A stretch of DNA of 64,000 nt from Pycnopodia helianthoides. Lineage: Eukaryota; Echinodermata; Asteroidea; Forcipulatida; Asteriidae. Location of the stretch: NCBI GenBank assembly GCA_032158295.1, contig CM063244.1:7872597-7936596 (forward strand), in the 5' to 3' direction. Positions 21,684-33,354 of this stretch are shown piece after piece (position 1 is the stretch's first letter; each line of letters opens with the position of its first letter). The position numbers were made by a program, and so were the translations under genes. The notes beneath the pieces were generated by a model. That model ran no database searches, was not told the DNA's origin, and saw only the letters and a program-made list of their open reading frames with translations.

Positions 21684-21711
21684 CCTTTTCCGGCAGTGCC
21701 GGAAAAGCCAT
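21684..21711. repeat. Short perfect hairpin
   Basis: CCTTTTCCGGCA and TGCCGGAAAAGC are complementary around a two-base centre. Confidence 0.6.
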
Positions 21712-21794
21712 TAAAACCTTAAATCAGTCTGTAATATTGCAAATAGAAGGAAATACGTGTTTCCTGTTGTTCCTCCTATTTCATATCCTCCCAC

Positions 21795-21996
21795 CCTACA
21801 TAAAAACCCAGGTTTTGTTATTTTTTACGTCATCATAAGTTTCCTGGAAACACAGGTATCATCCAGTGCAAGTTGGAAATTTCAGAAGTCCTTATCATTT
21901 GCGTCTATACAGAAAGATTTGTGTCTTTAACTCTCCTTAAATGTTGGATTTGACCTAAAGCGTTTACTCATTGGTGTTGTTCATCTCTCAGTTCAG
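21795..21996 (+). promoter_or_regulatory. Possible promoter and non-coding first exon
   Basis: A TATA-like CATAAAAACCC lies near 21810 and an ACGTCATCATAAG (CRE-like) near 21828. About 165 bp further a consensus splice donor follows (TTCAG|GTAAGTAAAC, at 21996/21997). No ATG-led coding exon is evident between them. It could be the 5'UTR exon of a gene whose other exons lie elsewhere, or chance. Confidence 0.25.
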
Positions 21997-22249
21997 GTAA
22001 GTAAACCGTGTCTTTAAGTCACCCCAAGAGGCAGTTGTATTCCCAAAAGTGCATCTTACAAAGTGACAGTGAATTTTACACCAGTATATTAGCAAAAAGT
22101 ACACAGTTCCAATATAAAGCACATACTGGTAACAAGATTAAGGACCTTTATGGCTTATTCTGGGTGTTATGACACCCCTATGTTTGGATATCCCCTCGTG
22201 ATCTGGTCAGTAGGGACCCTGGGGTCGATTTCACAAAACTCTTCCTAAC

Positions 22250-25167
22250 AGGGCTCCTGGTTCTTCACCCGTTAACTTTAATCGGTCATTTGATTTGTAT
22301 TTAAATTCCATAGCAAAGGAGAGAAAGCTGTGTTACATAATGGGTGATTTCAACCTCAATCTTCTCACATGCTCTGAACACCAACCCACAGATGATTTTA
22401 TCAATGCTGTCTTTTCTTATGGCCTCCGTCCCTTAATCGACAAACCCACACGCATCTCGCCACGCACTTCCACGTTAATTGACAACATCTTTACCAACTC
22501 TGACCTCGATGTTTCTTCAGGAATATTCTACTCGGATATTTCAGATCATTGTCCCCTGTTTCAGGTTACATCATCGTGCTTTTCTAAGGTAAAGTCTCAG
22601 CAGAATACCTTCATTAAAAGGGATATCAATCCACTTTCCATCAATGCCTTTTGTGCTGACGTTGCTGGTACCGATTGGGATGAAATTTATAACTCACATC
22701 AGGCAGACGGTGCTTACGACTCCTTCCTTTCAATCTTTTCTTCTCTTCACAATGCTCACTTTCCTTACATTGTTAAAACTACTGGTAAATCCAACAGAAA
22801 TCAACCGTGGATCAGCCAGTCCATTATAGATTCTTGCAACTTAAAAAATAAGCTTTATAGGCGTTTTCTGCACAAGCCAACTACGAACAATGAGCGCAAT
22901 TACAAGACCTTTCGTAATCGCCTGACTGCTACCATCCGGAAGGCAAAAAAAGATCATTATGCCCGCAAGCTCGATTCTCGTAAGACAGATTTAAAAAGTC
23001 TTTGGCGCGAAATAAACAACATTCTTGGTAAGGGTAAAAAGACGCCTGCTCCTGACAATTTCACTGACGGAGAGCGTCTCTTCTCAAGTCCTCCTGACGT
23101 TGCCAATTCCTTCAATTCCTTCTTTACTAATTTAGGTTCTTCATTAGCTAACAACATCCCACCCACCGACACACACTTTTCACACTATTTACACAACCCA
23201 AACTCTTCTTCTTTTTTTCTTACTCCTACTTGTTCTCAAGAAATTATCCGTGTTGGCAAGGAACTTAAAACCAGCGCTAGTTGTGGATTTGATGATATTA
23301 GTTCGACTGTTATAAAATCGGTTATTCCCTTTATTGCCGAACCTCTTTCTCACATCTTTAACCTTTCCTTTTCCACAGGCTGTGTTCCTTCTAATCTTAA
23401 AATTGCTAAAGTTATCCCCGTCTTCAAATCGGGTGACGCTCATAACATCCGCAACTACAGACCTATTTCTATTCTTCCGTGCTTCTCAAAAATTCTAGAG
23501 AGACTGGTCTACAACCGCCTCGTAAATTTTACCTCTCATTTTCATCTTCTTTATGATAATCAATATGGCTTTCGCAGTAAACACTCTACTGATATGGCAC
23601 TCATTCAATTCATTGATAATGTTACTAATGCGCTCTGCAAGAAACTTCATGCCATTGGTGTGTTTATTGACCTTTCGAAAGCTTTCGACACTATAAACCA
23701 TTATATTCTTCTTTCCAAGCTTGAACATTACGGCATAAGAGGAGTTGCCCTGCAGTGGTTCCAAGATTACCTTCATAATAGGCAACAATTTACCTCAGTC
23801 ATGAACTGTGACTCTGATCATCTTTCTATTCTCTGCGGAGTCCCACAAGGTTCTATTCTTGGCCCGCTTCTTTTTCTAATATATATCAATGACCTTCACT
23901 GTTCTTCTTCACTACTATCATTTACTTTATTTGCTGACGATACAACTATTCTTCATACTAGTCCGAACTGTGACACGCTTATCGATTCTTTGAATTCTGA
24001 ACTTCTTCAGGTATCCTCCTGGTTTAGGGCAAACAAGCTTTCGTTAAACCACACCAAGACAAATTTCATCTTCTTCAGCAAATCCACTTCTCCAGTCACC
24101 GTCCAATTGCCTCCTGTGAAAATTGACACTATTCTCATCAATAGAGTGTTTTCTACAAAGTTTCTTGGAGTAACTGTTGACTCTAAACTTTGCTGGACTG
24201 AGCACATTTCCTCAATTATCAAAATTACCTCGCGTAATACTGGAGTTCTTTCAAAATTACGTTATTTTCTTCCTTCTACTGCTCTAATCTTGCTATATAA
24301 TACTCTCATTCTCCCACATCTCAACTATTGCAATATCGTATGGGCCAACTCAACTAACAGTAGGCTTAACTCTTTATCTGTTATTCAAAAAAGAGCCATC
24401 AGAATTTGCACCTCTTCGCACCCTCGAGAACACACTGCTCCACTTTTTGCACGATTACACACTCTTACTATCTCTGATATCAATAAACTTCATACTGGCA
24501 TATTCATGTATAAATACTCTCACAATCTTCTCCCCACTGCTTTTGCTTCCTATTTCATCTCAACTGAAGCTATTCATGGCTACTCTACCAGATCCCACCG
24601 TAATCTTTATATCCCGTTCACTCGAACCTCGTACTCTATGCACACACTTCGCTTTCGTGGTCCTCGTCTGTGGAACGTCATCGATGACCAAATTAAAAAT
24701 CAGCCTTCTGTAGGTCATTTTAAAGTCTCGTTCAAAAGAGCCTTACTCGCTCATTATGTAACTTAGCCTTCTCTCCAGACTCCGCTGCTCGTTTTCAAAG
24801 AGAGCTTTTTAGCTGCTCCTAATTTAGTTTATTATTTCCTGGCATTATCGGTTTACTAAGCTCCGCTCAGTTCATTTTGCATTCTCTTATGTTTCGTGTG
24901 TTTTTTGTTAATTATGTATTATGTTGGGTTTTTTTTTTCTAGGGCTGTTCTCCACAAGCCTCGGCTTATTTGAACAGCCTCCTTACTCACAGCTTCTATT
25001 GTTCTACTCTTTGTCATTATTATCTTTGGTCATGTTATATACTCTTTGATTGTATTATACTACTACATTTTGTTGTCCAAATGATCCTGTCAATTATTGT
25101 GAGTATGGAAATAAATGTTTCATTGAATTGAATTCAGTGGAACTAAATCCGTGAAAAAAATAAAAAA
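22250..25167 (+). mobile_element. 5'-truncated non-LTR retrotransposon (LINE)
   Basis: It lies between the two parts of a palindromic element and is open from its very first codons, within the endonuclease domain, so it was truncated on insertion. After the ORF there is a 400-bp 3'UTR with AATAAA near 25110, an ATTGAATTGAATT microsatellite-like tail and an A-rich end. AAC on both sides is a possible minimal target duplication. The intact frame argues for a young insertion. Confidence 0.9.
22295..24766 (+). CDS. LINE ORF2: endonuclease (partial) and reverse transcriptase
   Basis: An 823-codon frame without interruption; the frame is already open at the insertion boundary, and the first codon counted here (TTG) is not a true start. 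Residues 1-90 are the C-terminal half of an APE-type endonuclease: GDFN at 17-20, LIDNIF near 61-66, SDHCP at 83-87. The reverse transcriptase spans roughly 350-620: NYRPISILPCFSKILER, GFRSKHST, FIDLSKAFDTINH, CGVPQGSILGP near 514, and the catalytic FADD near 546. A thumb and C-terminal region with HLNYCNIVW and a terminal RLWNVIDDQI-type motif follow. It belongs to the Jockey/CR1/L2 group of APE LINEs; the exact clade cannot be fixed by eye. It lacks the endonuclease N-terminus, so it is unlikely to mobilise itself. Confidence 0.92.
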   Translation: MYLNSIAKERKLCYIMGDFNLNLLTCSEHQPTDDFINAVFSYGLRPLIDKPTRISPRTSTLIDNIFTNSDLDVSSGIFYSDISDHCPLFQVTSSCFSKVKSQQNTFIKRDINPLSINAFCADVAGTDWDEIYNSHQADGAYDSFLSIFSSLHNAHFPYIVKTTGKSNRNQPWISQSIIDSCNLKNKLYRRFLHKPTTNNERNYKTFRNRLTATIRKAKKDHYARKLDSRKTDLKSLWREINNILGKGKKTPAPDNFTDGERLFSSPPDVANSFNSFFTNLGSSLANNIPPTDTHFSHYLHNPNSSSFFLTPTCSQEIIRVGKELKTSASCGFDDISSTVIKSVIPFIAEPLSHIFNLSFSTGCVPSNLKIAKVIPVFKSGDAHNIRNYRPISILPCFSKILERLVYNRLVNFTSHFHLLYDNQYGFRSKHSTDMALIQFIDNVTNALCKKLHAIGVFIDLSKAFDTINHYILLSKLEHYGIRGVALQWFQDYLHNRQQFTSVMNCDSDHLSILCGVPQGSILGPLLFLIYINDLHCSSSLLSFTLFADDTTILHTSPNCDTLIDSLNSELLQVSSWFRANKLSLNHTKTNFIFFSKSTSPVTVQLPPVKIDTILINRVFSTKFLGVTVDSKLCWTEHISSIIKITSRNTGVLSKLRYFLPSTALILLYNTLILPHLNYCNIVWANSTNSRLNSLSVIQKRAIRICTSSHPREHTAPLFARLHTLTISDINKLHTGIFMYKYSHNLLPTAFASYFISTEAIHGYSTRSHRNLYIPFTRTSYSMHTLRFRGPRLWNVIDDQIKNQPSVGHFKVSFKRALLAHYVT

Positions 25168-25302
25168 AACTTAGGACTAGTCCTAGGCAATGCTAAGAGA
25201 TAGGACTAGTCCTAAGAACTGGTCCTAACTTAGGACTAGTTCTATCTCTTAGCATTGCCTAGGACTAGTCCTAACTTAGGAAGAGTTTTGTGAAATCGAC
25301 CC

Positions 25303-27249
25303 CAGGCGCGGTTCTAGAGCCACAATTTTAGGGGGGCTAGACCTTTTGCACGTGACGTCACCCTCTAACTTTCGCTACTGCTATTTCTTTTTGGGAGTCG
25401 AAAAGGAACACATAAACAGCGCATTTTTCATGTATTTGTCGCATAATAAGTAGAAAGATACAGTAATCATACAACACATGATGCAGTTGCGTGCAAATTA
25501 TTTTGACTCCAAAACGGTAGACAGAACAAAAGCTTGCAGTGGTTTAACGAATTTGATTGAGAATATTATGGGATGTTTACAGAGGGAAGAGTGAAATCAT
25601 AATATGTAGCCGTGTGCAATCAAGTCAGGATGAGATCATGTGGCCACAAAAAATATTTTGATGGTATTCGATATAAGAATCATATAATAGAGAGGTTTTA
25701 TTAATGGACAAGCAAAGAAAAAAATAGCACTCAAAATGTTCAAAAAGCATACAAATTTGTCACTTATGAAGATTCTCTCCGTGACGAGTGAGAATCATGT
25801 ATTGAAAGGCAAGCTTTAAAAAACATTTGAGGCGTCAAGTATAGTTCTTTATAAAAAACGGGGAAGGGGAAAGGAAGGGCAAAAAATCGCCGGAAGCCCG
25901 GGATGGACGGAATGGAGGGAGGGAGGGTGGTGAGAGAGAGAGAGAGTGGAGACCGTTTAAGGCCAGGTAAACCAAGTAACATGTTTCTCGTCTGGACTTT
26001 TTCAAAAAGAGGAGGAGGCAGGGCGTTACTATTTACTATTTTCCAATTTTTTATATATTTTATCCAAGATGGCCGCCATGCTAAATATGGCTGGCCAAGG
26101 TATATTTATTCACATTTGTTTCTATTTGAGTATACTGCTGCAATGTATGACAAAACAAATGATTTGCATTTTTAGTCCACTTTCTAAGCAAGTTTCAACA
26201 TTCAAAAACAGTGAAATGTACATGTGTTCAATATTATTTATATCGCGAACATCACAATTGAGGTAGAAGAGTCGACGCCGGGCTCATGCAGCGATCTGTG
26301 GCTCATACTCAAATACTCTTCGCATGCGATGTTAAGTTAAGAATACTTAAGGTGAAAAAAGTATAGACAAATTCTTAGTCAAAAATAAACCAAGGAACTT
26401 CGTTTTTTCGAATTTTCCTTTTTTTTTCTCCCCCCCCCCCGTTTCCCCTTTTTTGTTATAAAATAGTAAACAAGAAAAGAAAAGCAAAGAGGCGGAAGCC
26501 AAAAAGGAGGCGTGCGGGGACGAGAAACGTGTTACTTTTGTTACTTGGCCTAACCAGTTGCAGCGAATTAGTGATGTGTTAATTGGAGTGCGGAAAAATG
26601 GAAACTATTATCTCCAGAGGTAGCCATCGAGAGATAAATAGACAGAGAAACGTTGTTAAAACTAATGTAACATGGCTCTGGTGTGGTCTCGTAATCAACC
26701 ATCCTATGACTGTTTGTTGTTTAAGTGGGAGACAAAGGTCTCTGTTTTTGAAAAGTCAAAAGGCGATGTTTAAAACAGACATGTTTTCAAGCCTCCTTAT
26801 ACTCTAATAGAAAAAAGGAAGGCTTTTAGGAAGGGAGGGAAGGAAAAGAGGTTAGAACCTACTAAAAATAACATTGTTCCGGGGATAATATGTTGAGCCA
26901 CTTGTGTTTTACCACGGCATCGTCATTTCCAAACTGAGATTGGTTTTTATGTTTATGTAATACAAAACAAAACAAGGCGGAAGCGCGCGCCGGCGGAAAC
27001 CGCAAATTCTAAGCACCGCGCTTGTTCCGATCCCACATGAAACATTTAACCGTACAAGTCATGTAGTCTGGGCCAAGACTTATAGTATGTGAAAAGACCG
27101 TGCAAATCTATTCATTTTTATTTTTAATAAAGATCCAGTATTTTCCAGCTTGTATCTTCTTCTTTTTTTCCCTTGCACTTTTTTTGGGGGGGCTAGACAA
27201 AAATTTTGGGGGGCTTTAGCCCCCCTAGACCCCCGTAGAACCGCGCCTG
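25303..27249. mobile_element. Non-autonomous hAT-type transposon, 1.95 kb
   Basis: Perfect terminal inverted repeats CAGGCGCGGTTCTA / TAGAACCGCGCCTG are flanked by an exact 8-bp duplication ATCGACCC (25295-25302 and 27250-27257). CAGGSGCGG-like ends and 8-bp duplications are hallmarks of hAT elements. Subterminal AATTTTAGGGGGGCTAGA and its complement extend the inverted ends. The interior has no frame longer than about 90 codons and no transposase motif, so it is non-autonomous. Confidence 0.9.
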
Positions 27250-27631
27250 ATCGACCCCTGTTAGCTTAATGTTTCATTTTTTCAGTGACTGGCCAGCAGT
27301 TTACCCAGTTAGCTTAATGTCTCAGATTTTCAAAACTTTTGAATATACCCCAGACAATGCACAGATATATGTAATATGCAAAATTGTTTGTACACAGCTG
27401 ATGTACATGAGTTAATGTTGGGATTCCGACAATAGTTCATTTTGAGTTCTTAATTAACTACCACACTTGTCATTGGCCAATTTTGTGTGTGCATTACCTT
27501 AAAAAAAAACATATAACTTAAAATTTCAATATAAAAATCGGATAAGCATCTTTAACTGGCATTTGGCCAGTGGGTGACCTGTCGAGCTTAAAATTGTCTT
27601 AAAAGTGTGATTTCTCTCATGGACATGGCCA

Positions 27632-27780
27632 GGGCCGACTACACAAAGAGCTAAGATTGATCTTAACTGCGTATCAATCTTAATTACTAAGCAAAGTGTG
27701 ATTTCACAATACAAATTGCCATGGCAATATTAACAGCTCATCTGAAGATGAATCTTAGTGCTTTGTGGAATCGAGCCCAG
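27632..27780. mobile_element. Palindromic MITE
   Basis: It starts GGGCCGACTACACAAAGAGC and ends GTGCTTTGTGGAATCGAGCCC, with TAAGATTGATCTTAA near the left end. The right arm is the source-like sequence of the 127-bp satellite in BCAP31 intron 5. Related to 14512-14660. Confidence 0.75.
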
Positions 27781-27926
27781 GTCTCAATGAAGAAACTTCA
27801 GCTTTGGCTGAAGATGAAAGTGTTGGAAGAAGAATTAGAGGCCTTTTGGGTGATCAGTGGGCCTGAAACCCTTGTGGAACCTGCTGATAAAATATAGGTT
27901 TCCAACTGCCTCTAGCTACTGGGCAA

Positions 27927-28165
27927 GCCTGGTGGTCTAGTGGTAAGACATTTGCTCTGGAGTGGAAAAAGTCATGGGTTTGAATCCCGAGTATATAAAA
28001 ATGCACGTGGAATTGTTTTTACAGGACCTCAGCAAAAGTACGGAGTATACAATTTCTTTATACACATTGGTGTATGGGTAGAAACACAATCATTCATGTT
28101 CCTTGATGCAAATTTAACATATGTCGACATTTTGTGGATATATTGCCAAGTACCTTCTTTGCATG
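27927..28165 (+). mobile_element. tRNA-derived SINE
   Basis: A box TGGTCTAGTGGTAAGAC and B box GGGTTTGAATCCC are correctly spaced. The downstream part ends with the reverse-complement of the TACCCATACACCGATGTGT phrase found in the other copies. Confidence 0.7.
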
Positions 28166-28554
28166 TTTAAAAGAATCTTAGTCTTGTTTTTTATTTTTAG
28201 GGGGGTGGTCGATCCCCATATAAAATTCCTCGATCTAGCTTTTGGATGAGAATAAAAGCATCATTTAGTGCTTTGGGGCGAAAAAATCAAATGTGATTTA
28301 TCTTTTGAAGAATCTTGATAATGACCCCCAGGGCCCCTTTATTTTCCATGTGGGTGTCAGCTCATGACCACTTTTCATGCTCATTTATTTTCGCCATTTA
28401 GTTTATGGTACGGCCTCTTTTGTTTGACCAGGTACTCAAATTGGTCTGGCCATATAGTGTATTAAATGATGGTTCTCCTTGCTACCTATATTTCTCTCAA
28501 TTTCAGTCATTAAAGATTCTTAAAAAATGGTATCTGTTGGGGAGAGGGTAAAAT

Positions 28555-28710
28555 TGACTATACATATATATAAATATATCAATTTTTTTAATTTTTTTTT
28601 TATTATTCTTTTTTTATTATTATAATTTTTTTGTGGGGGGGGCAAACAGGGGCAGAGAAAAAATGTATTTATTTATTTACTTTTATTATAATTTTTTTTG
28701 GGGGGTTGCT
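28555..28710. repeat. AT-rich low-complexity tract
   Basis: TA dinucleotides, T-rich runs and two short G runs. No gene. Confidence 0.7.
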
Positions 28711-28782
28711 ATTTAATGTATCGATCGACCCATTCATTTGTACATTTTAAAATCTCATTTGAGAGGGGAAATTATAGGAGGG

Positions 28783-28943
28783 GGCAAGGGTTCTGAGGGA
28801 GGGGGAGGTCGAGGGAGGGTCGAGGGAGGGGAGGGAGGGGAGGGAGGGGAGGGAGGGGAGGGAGGGGAGGGAGGGGAGGGAGGGGAGGGAGGGGAGGGAG
28901 GGGAGGGAGGGGAGGGAGGGGAGGGAGGGGAGGGGAGGGGCAG
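28783..28943. repeat. Polypurine GGGAGGGGA array
   Basis: A 9-bp GGGAGGGGA unit repeats about 12-14 times with only G and A on the plus strand for over 130 bp. Runs of three and four G give strong potential for G-quadruplex or triplex structure. The Gly/Glu, Pro and Ser frames over it are artefacts. Confidence 0.9.
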
Positions 28944-28974
28944 GGTGTTCAGCCCCCCCCCCCCGGCTATGCCA

Positions 28975-30320
28975 TTCCTGACTGTACAAACAAAATTGGC
29001 CATCTACATTCAGAACTTGGTATGTGCCTGATGTAATTAGCATGTCGTACCATGCTTGAGTGACTAGTACTGATCATGTACAGGTCTAGCTCTGTTCTGT
29101 CATCATTCCTACACGATTAGTGAGTATGATTTTAATACTGATATGAACTCCACTATTATACACTGTTGTGGGTCAACAGGTTTTCACAATTAGACTGTAT
29201 AGGACTTGCCCACTACAACCCTCTATCATGGTCTAGATGTAGCGGATAACGGCTCAACATACATTGGAAGTAGGTATTAGGGGTTGTGTATAGTAGAGTG
29301 AGACAACATTCTTCAGCAGTAATGTACACGGAGATCATGATCTAAGTCGAGGATGAAGGACTTTAAAACTTTCAGCCAATAATCAGTCCCCGTCTTAGGA
29401 AGAAAAAAAAAAAACACCACCTGGTTGACAGTCTCATTGGCCATGATGGAAGTCGTTTAGTTCATGTGAGTACAAAGTGAAAAGTCGATAAATTTGCATT
29501 GGGGCTGAATAACATTATTTGTGTTTTACCCATACACCGATGTGTGCAACGCACTGTATACTCAATACCCAATTCAAAGGACTCGGGCCTGTGAGAGCGG
29601 GAGATGCATGGAATGGGGGTGCTGAAGTAAACTAAAGCACCTTCTACTTTTAGTAAACATGTTTCATAAAATCACCCTAACATGAAAAGATCACTTGGCA
29701 AAGGTAACAAATGTATAATAACATGTAGCATGTAATACAGAAATATTTAAAAAAAATCATATTTGGAACCAAGCTGTGCCCGGCAGCCACCATTATCATT
29801 GCTGTGATATGCACTGGCGCGTACGGCTGGACTAAAAAAGATTGGTTTACACTGCCCATAAATGGAACTATTTATTTTGGCAGCGCACCAACATTTCATA
29901 TAGGAGTCAATTGGAGAGCTTTTTTTCTCAAACCTCGGCTTGGGCTCATCAGGCTCCAGGCTCTGTTTGATGTTGGAAACACTGTGCAAAATGTAGGGCT
30001 ACACTGCTCCAAAATTGATGTCGAAGCCCGAACCGGAGCCGGAGTTAAAGCCGAAGTTTGGAAAAGGCATATATATAGGATGCTTCGCACCATACTTTCC
30101 AAAACAGTCGTTCCCCGCCCGTTAGCCCAAACGGGGCAAGGTGGTGTTGTACGGTGAACAAGGTTAGTTTCTATGTGGAGTCTTCCACATTGTTAGAAGT
30201 TTTTTTTTTTTTCAGAGTGTGCATGGGGTGGTTGAGTGAGTCCGTGTCTGTTTTGTGTAAAATTTTATGATGACAAGGATCCATGTGTGAGTCAAACAAA
30301 ATTAATATTTCATGCATAAT
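28975..30320. other. No recognisable gene
   Basis: A SINE phrase (TTTTACCCATACACCGATGT) is present near 29524. A 117-codon plus-strand frame at 29804-30157 has no domain or splice support. Confidence 0.35.
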
Positions 30321-30324
30321 TAAT

Positions 30325-30675
30325 ATAATCACTCGGTGAAATCTGGCTTTTCCATTTCATCCAGCTTCGTTCGCTTCAGGAAAAAAAAATAATTGTAGGA
30401 TAATCATTTTGTAAATACACTTATAATATCCCGCCCAAAAAGCGAGATGCCAAATAGTGGCTCTGCATCACAGAGCATCTAAAGGACCAGAAAGCCGTAT
30501 AATTGTTTATTGTCGCAGAATATACTCAATCACTGAAATCTGGCTTTTGCGAATTTCATTTAAGCTTCACCTCGTGAAAAAAAAAAAACATTGTCAAGTA
30601 ATCATTTTGCAAATTATACTAATAGTATCCTGCCCCAAAAAGGAACATTTACCTGCCAAATAGCGGCTCTGAAAG
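30325..30675. repeat. Two-copy tandem repeat, about 200-bp unit
   Basis: AATCACT…GAAATCTGGCTTTT occurs at about 30328 and 30528. Both are followed by TTTCATYYAGCTTC, an A run, ATCATTTTG.AAAT, TATCCYGCCC and CCAAATAG.GGCTCT. Confidence 0.75.
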
Positions 30676-32739
30676 AGAATCTTCCAGGGCCTTTAAGTGG
30701 GCCCCGGACCCCACACCATAATGGCTTTGCGCTCCCCACTCCCAAATTGTCTTTGTAAAAATGTGTTCTCGCGGGTTTGATGGGACTCATGGGGGGGGGG
30801 AATGCATAGCTTAATTGACACACAATAGGTAAACACAATCATATAAGTGTAAAGAGTTGTCTTTGTACAGGGTGGTGCACAAAAAAGGAACACACCTTCT
30901 TCGGCAATTTTCACCTACTTGCTGAGCATAAATTTAAAAAGAAATTAATATAATGGTATTAAAATATCAATCTTTAAAAGTACATGACAAAAAATGAACG
31001 TAGATGCATGGAAACAAGATCGACCTCAATGTCCAAGACTGAGACCTCATCTTCTGGGACCAAGACCTTAGAGTCCAAGACCAAGACCGAGACCTCACTT
31101 TTAGAGACTTATTGAAACATTTAAACACTTTGTAAAAACTTCAGCAAAAAAACGGAAATACAAATATCTCTCAGCTTCAGTCCTACTCATACCAGCTTGA
31201 TTCCTTTTTGTTTTTTGGACAAAAGTAAGTCCCAACATTTATTTTGCTTCATCCATTTCAACAAAGTAGCAATTGTTCAAACCATGTAAGAAAAACACTT
31301 TCAAAAACTTTAACTTTTTAATGTGCACAACTCATCCTGGGCCCACATCTGGAAGGTTTTCCCTTGTTATTCCAAGCTGCTAGTTCTGTTGGCATATTTT
31401 GACTATTCATGGGGTAATATTATTAGTCATAAGTAAGTAAAAGTTGTCTGTACGTACTTAACTTTGCAAACAAAACTCACAAATTTTTATTAAGACTGAA
31501 CTGCTCCCTTCCTTTTCAGTGACGTGATTTGATCAAAAACAAAACTTTGTCCACAAACTTGTTATGCTCCTTGAAAGAAAAATTTAATGACCAAGGAGTT
31601 GCTTGACAATACTTGTTTGTCCTTAGTGTCATTTTCCTTGTTGTCAGCAAGACCACAGTGTATAATTTTAAAAAAAAACAAAAAAAACAGTCAAACTTGT
31701 TTTCTTAAAATTCTATTTAAAAACTTTTTTTTAAGGTGCTTCCTGTCAGTACAACTATATTTACAACCTGCCTGTCGTGTTGGCTCTGACAAATGCTGCC
31801 GCTCAATGGATTCACACAGTCGTGACATATGGCTCATTAACAATTATTAAGGACACACAATTCATGCTGCTGGTGATGAATTGCTTGGTGATTTACAGGT
31901 AGTAAACCATAAACCAAAAGCGGCTAATCCAATAATCAACCTCATAACATTCTGTAACGGGTCTCGTTAAGGTCTCGGACCAAGGCTATACGAAACCCGT
32001 GCCTGGGACTGAGACTGAACCAAGACCTCAAAACTTTGAGACCTGAAAGATTGCCAAGACCTGAACAATATGGTCTTGACACCGAGACCAAGACCTTGGT
32101 CGAGACCTCCATTACCGATATTTTGTCTCGGAGATAATAATATGGTAGTTTAAAAATGTCACGTGGCAAACCGAAGCTCACTTCTTTTTCTTTTTTTATG
32201 CGTTTCTTTAATATCATCAAAGCAAAGTATATTATGACAAGCCACTGAAATTTCACTCATCTGAACAAGGTATAAAGAGTTTCAACTCGGGGGAAATAAA
32301 TGAGACACAACCTAAAATGCATCTCAAGTATCAACCTCATATTGATGTTACTCAGTTACATACACACTCGTTCAGATTTATGTATGGGCGCTCGCTGTCT
32401 CTTGCGTAACTGCGCACAAGCTTACCCAAAATTTGGTGACATAGCAACTGTCGATATAGTCTGAGGAATTTAGACGGTAACTTGTGACTTGGCGAGTCAT
32501 TGTACCAGACATTGTCACGTTGGCGATGACTTCATTTACGTTGATGTATAAATTGCTGTGACAATATCAAGTAGTCGGGTTCAATTTAACATGTGTGGCA
32601 TAGACAGCTAAATGTAGGACAAGTGAAGCAAATTTGCTCTTACACTTTTACTAGGATAGACTAAGACTAAATTAATTTGTCATTCGTTTGATTTATTTGA
32701 TTTTTCAAGTTACACATCAAACAGGGCAATTAACGCCAA
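30676..32739. other. No confident gene; two GAGACC-rich patches
   Basis: Patches near 31015-31110 and 31965-32115 are built from GACCAAGACC / GAGACC words. They may be the two ends of one decayed element, since the words run on both strands. Between them, 31735-31903 is open on the plus strand with splice-like borders, but I judge it too weak to call. Confidence 0.35.
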
Positions 32740-32900
32740 AAAGGGAAACGAGAAGAAATGGTCAGAAAAGAAATGGAGGACAACCCCAATGGGGAAAACC
32801 CACGCAATCAGATACAGGGACTGAAAAACCAATTCCCACGAGCAAGGTTACATTCTGAGGTGGGATTCGAACCGGGTTCCAAAGAGATAGATGAAAGGCG
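32740..32900. repeat. Dispersed repeat with reverse B-box-like end
   Basis: AGAAATGGAGGACAACCCCA… ends in GAGGTGGGATTCGAACCGGG, a tRNA T-arm-like phrase on the minus strand. Probably a SINE-type repeat; only one copy is in the window. Confidence 0.4.
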
Positions 32901-33354
32901 GGGAAAGAAACCACAAAGTCATTCCGTTCCCAAAGTCTTTTTTTTTTTTTGAGATTTAATCTGTCAGTATTTCAAAATTTTAAATTGCATTTGTTAGTTT
33001 TAAAATGTTTCATGTATGGCACCTAATGGAAAGCCTGCTGGGTATTTGAACATCTGGGCTCATCCTTGGAGGAATAAGGCCAGGGCTCACCTTTAACACT
33101 AAAGCCCGGCGTACATTGCCTAGTAGGTATGCCTTGGGCTAGTAAAAACCACTTCTCACAAACTTTCCATGTGGGCTACTCAAACTAAGCAACCTACCTG
33201 TTTAAAATACTCATATTTCTTTCTTTCCAGATGTAGATAACATATTTTTAAGATGTGTTAATTAATTTTTTTTTTGGGGGGGGTATGTGAATGTAACTTC
33301 AGTTGACCATTAAACTAGTTGAGATCACACTACCATTAACACAGCAGAAAGATA

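Larger units (their letters stand above)
22222..25302. mobile_element. CTG-flanked palindromic MITE, split by a LINE
   Basis: The left piece, 22222-22249, begins GGGTCGATTTCACAAAAC and stops after CTTCCTAAC. The right piece, 25168-25302, resumes AACTTAGGACTAGTCCTAGG and ends TTTTGTGAAATCGACCC. Joined, they match the intact 160-bp hairpin at 33446-33605. CTG precedes the left end (22219-22221) and follows the right end beyond the hAT insertion (27258-27260). A CTG duplication fits the CWG target of PIF/Harbinger elements. Confidence 0.85.

Noticed and set aside
28738..29043. Gly/Glu, Pro and Ser/Leu repeat frames
   Set aside because: Translation of the polypurine array in three frames; no coding flank.
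29804..30157. 117-codon plus-strand frame
   Set aside because: No domain, no splice or Kozak support, next to tandem repeats.
31735..31903. Open stretch with a TTTTTTTAAG acceptor and CAG-GTAGTA donor
   Set aside because: About 55 codons reading a plausible hydrophobic peptide, but no partner exon, no family and a border within repeat-like sequence.
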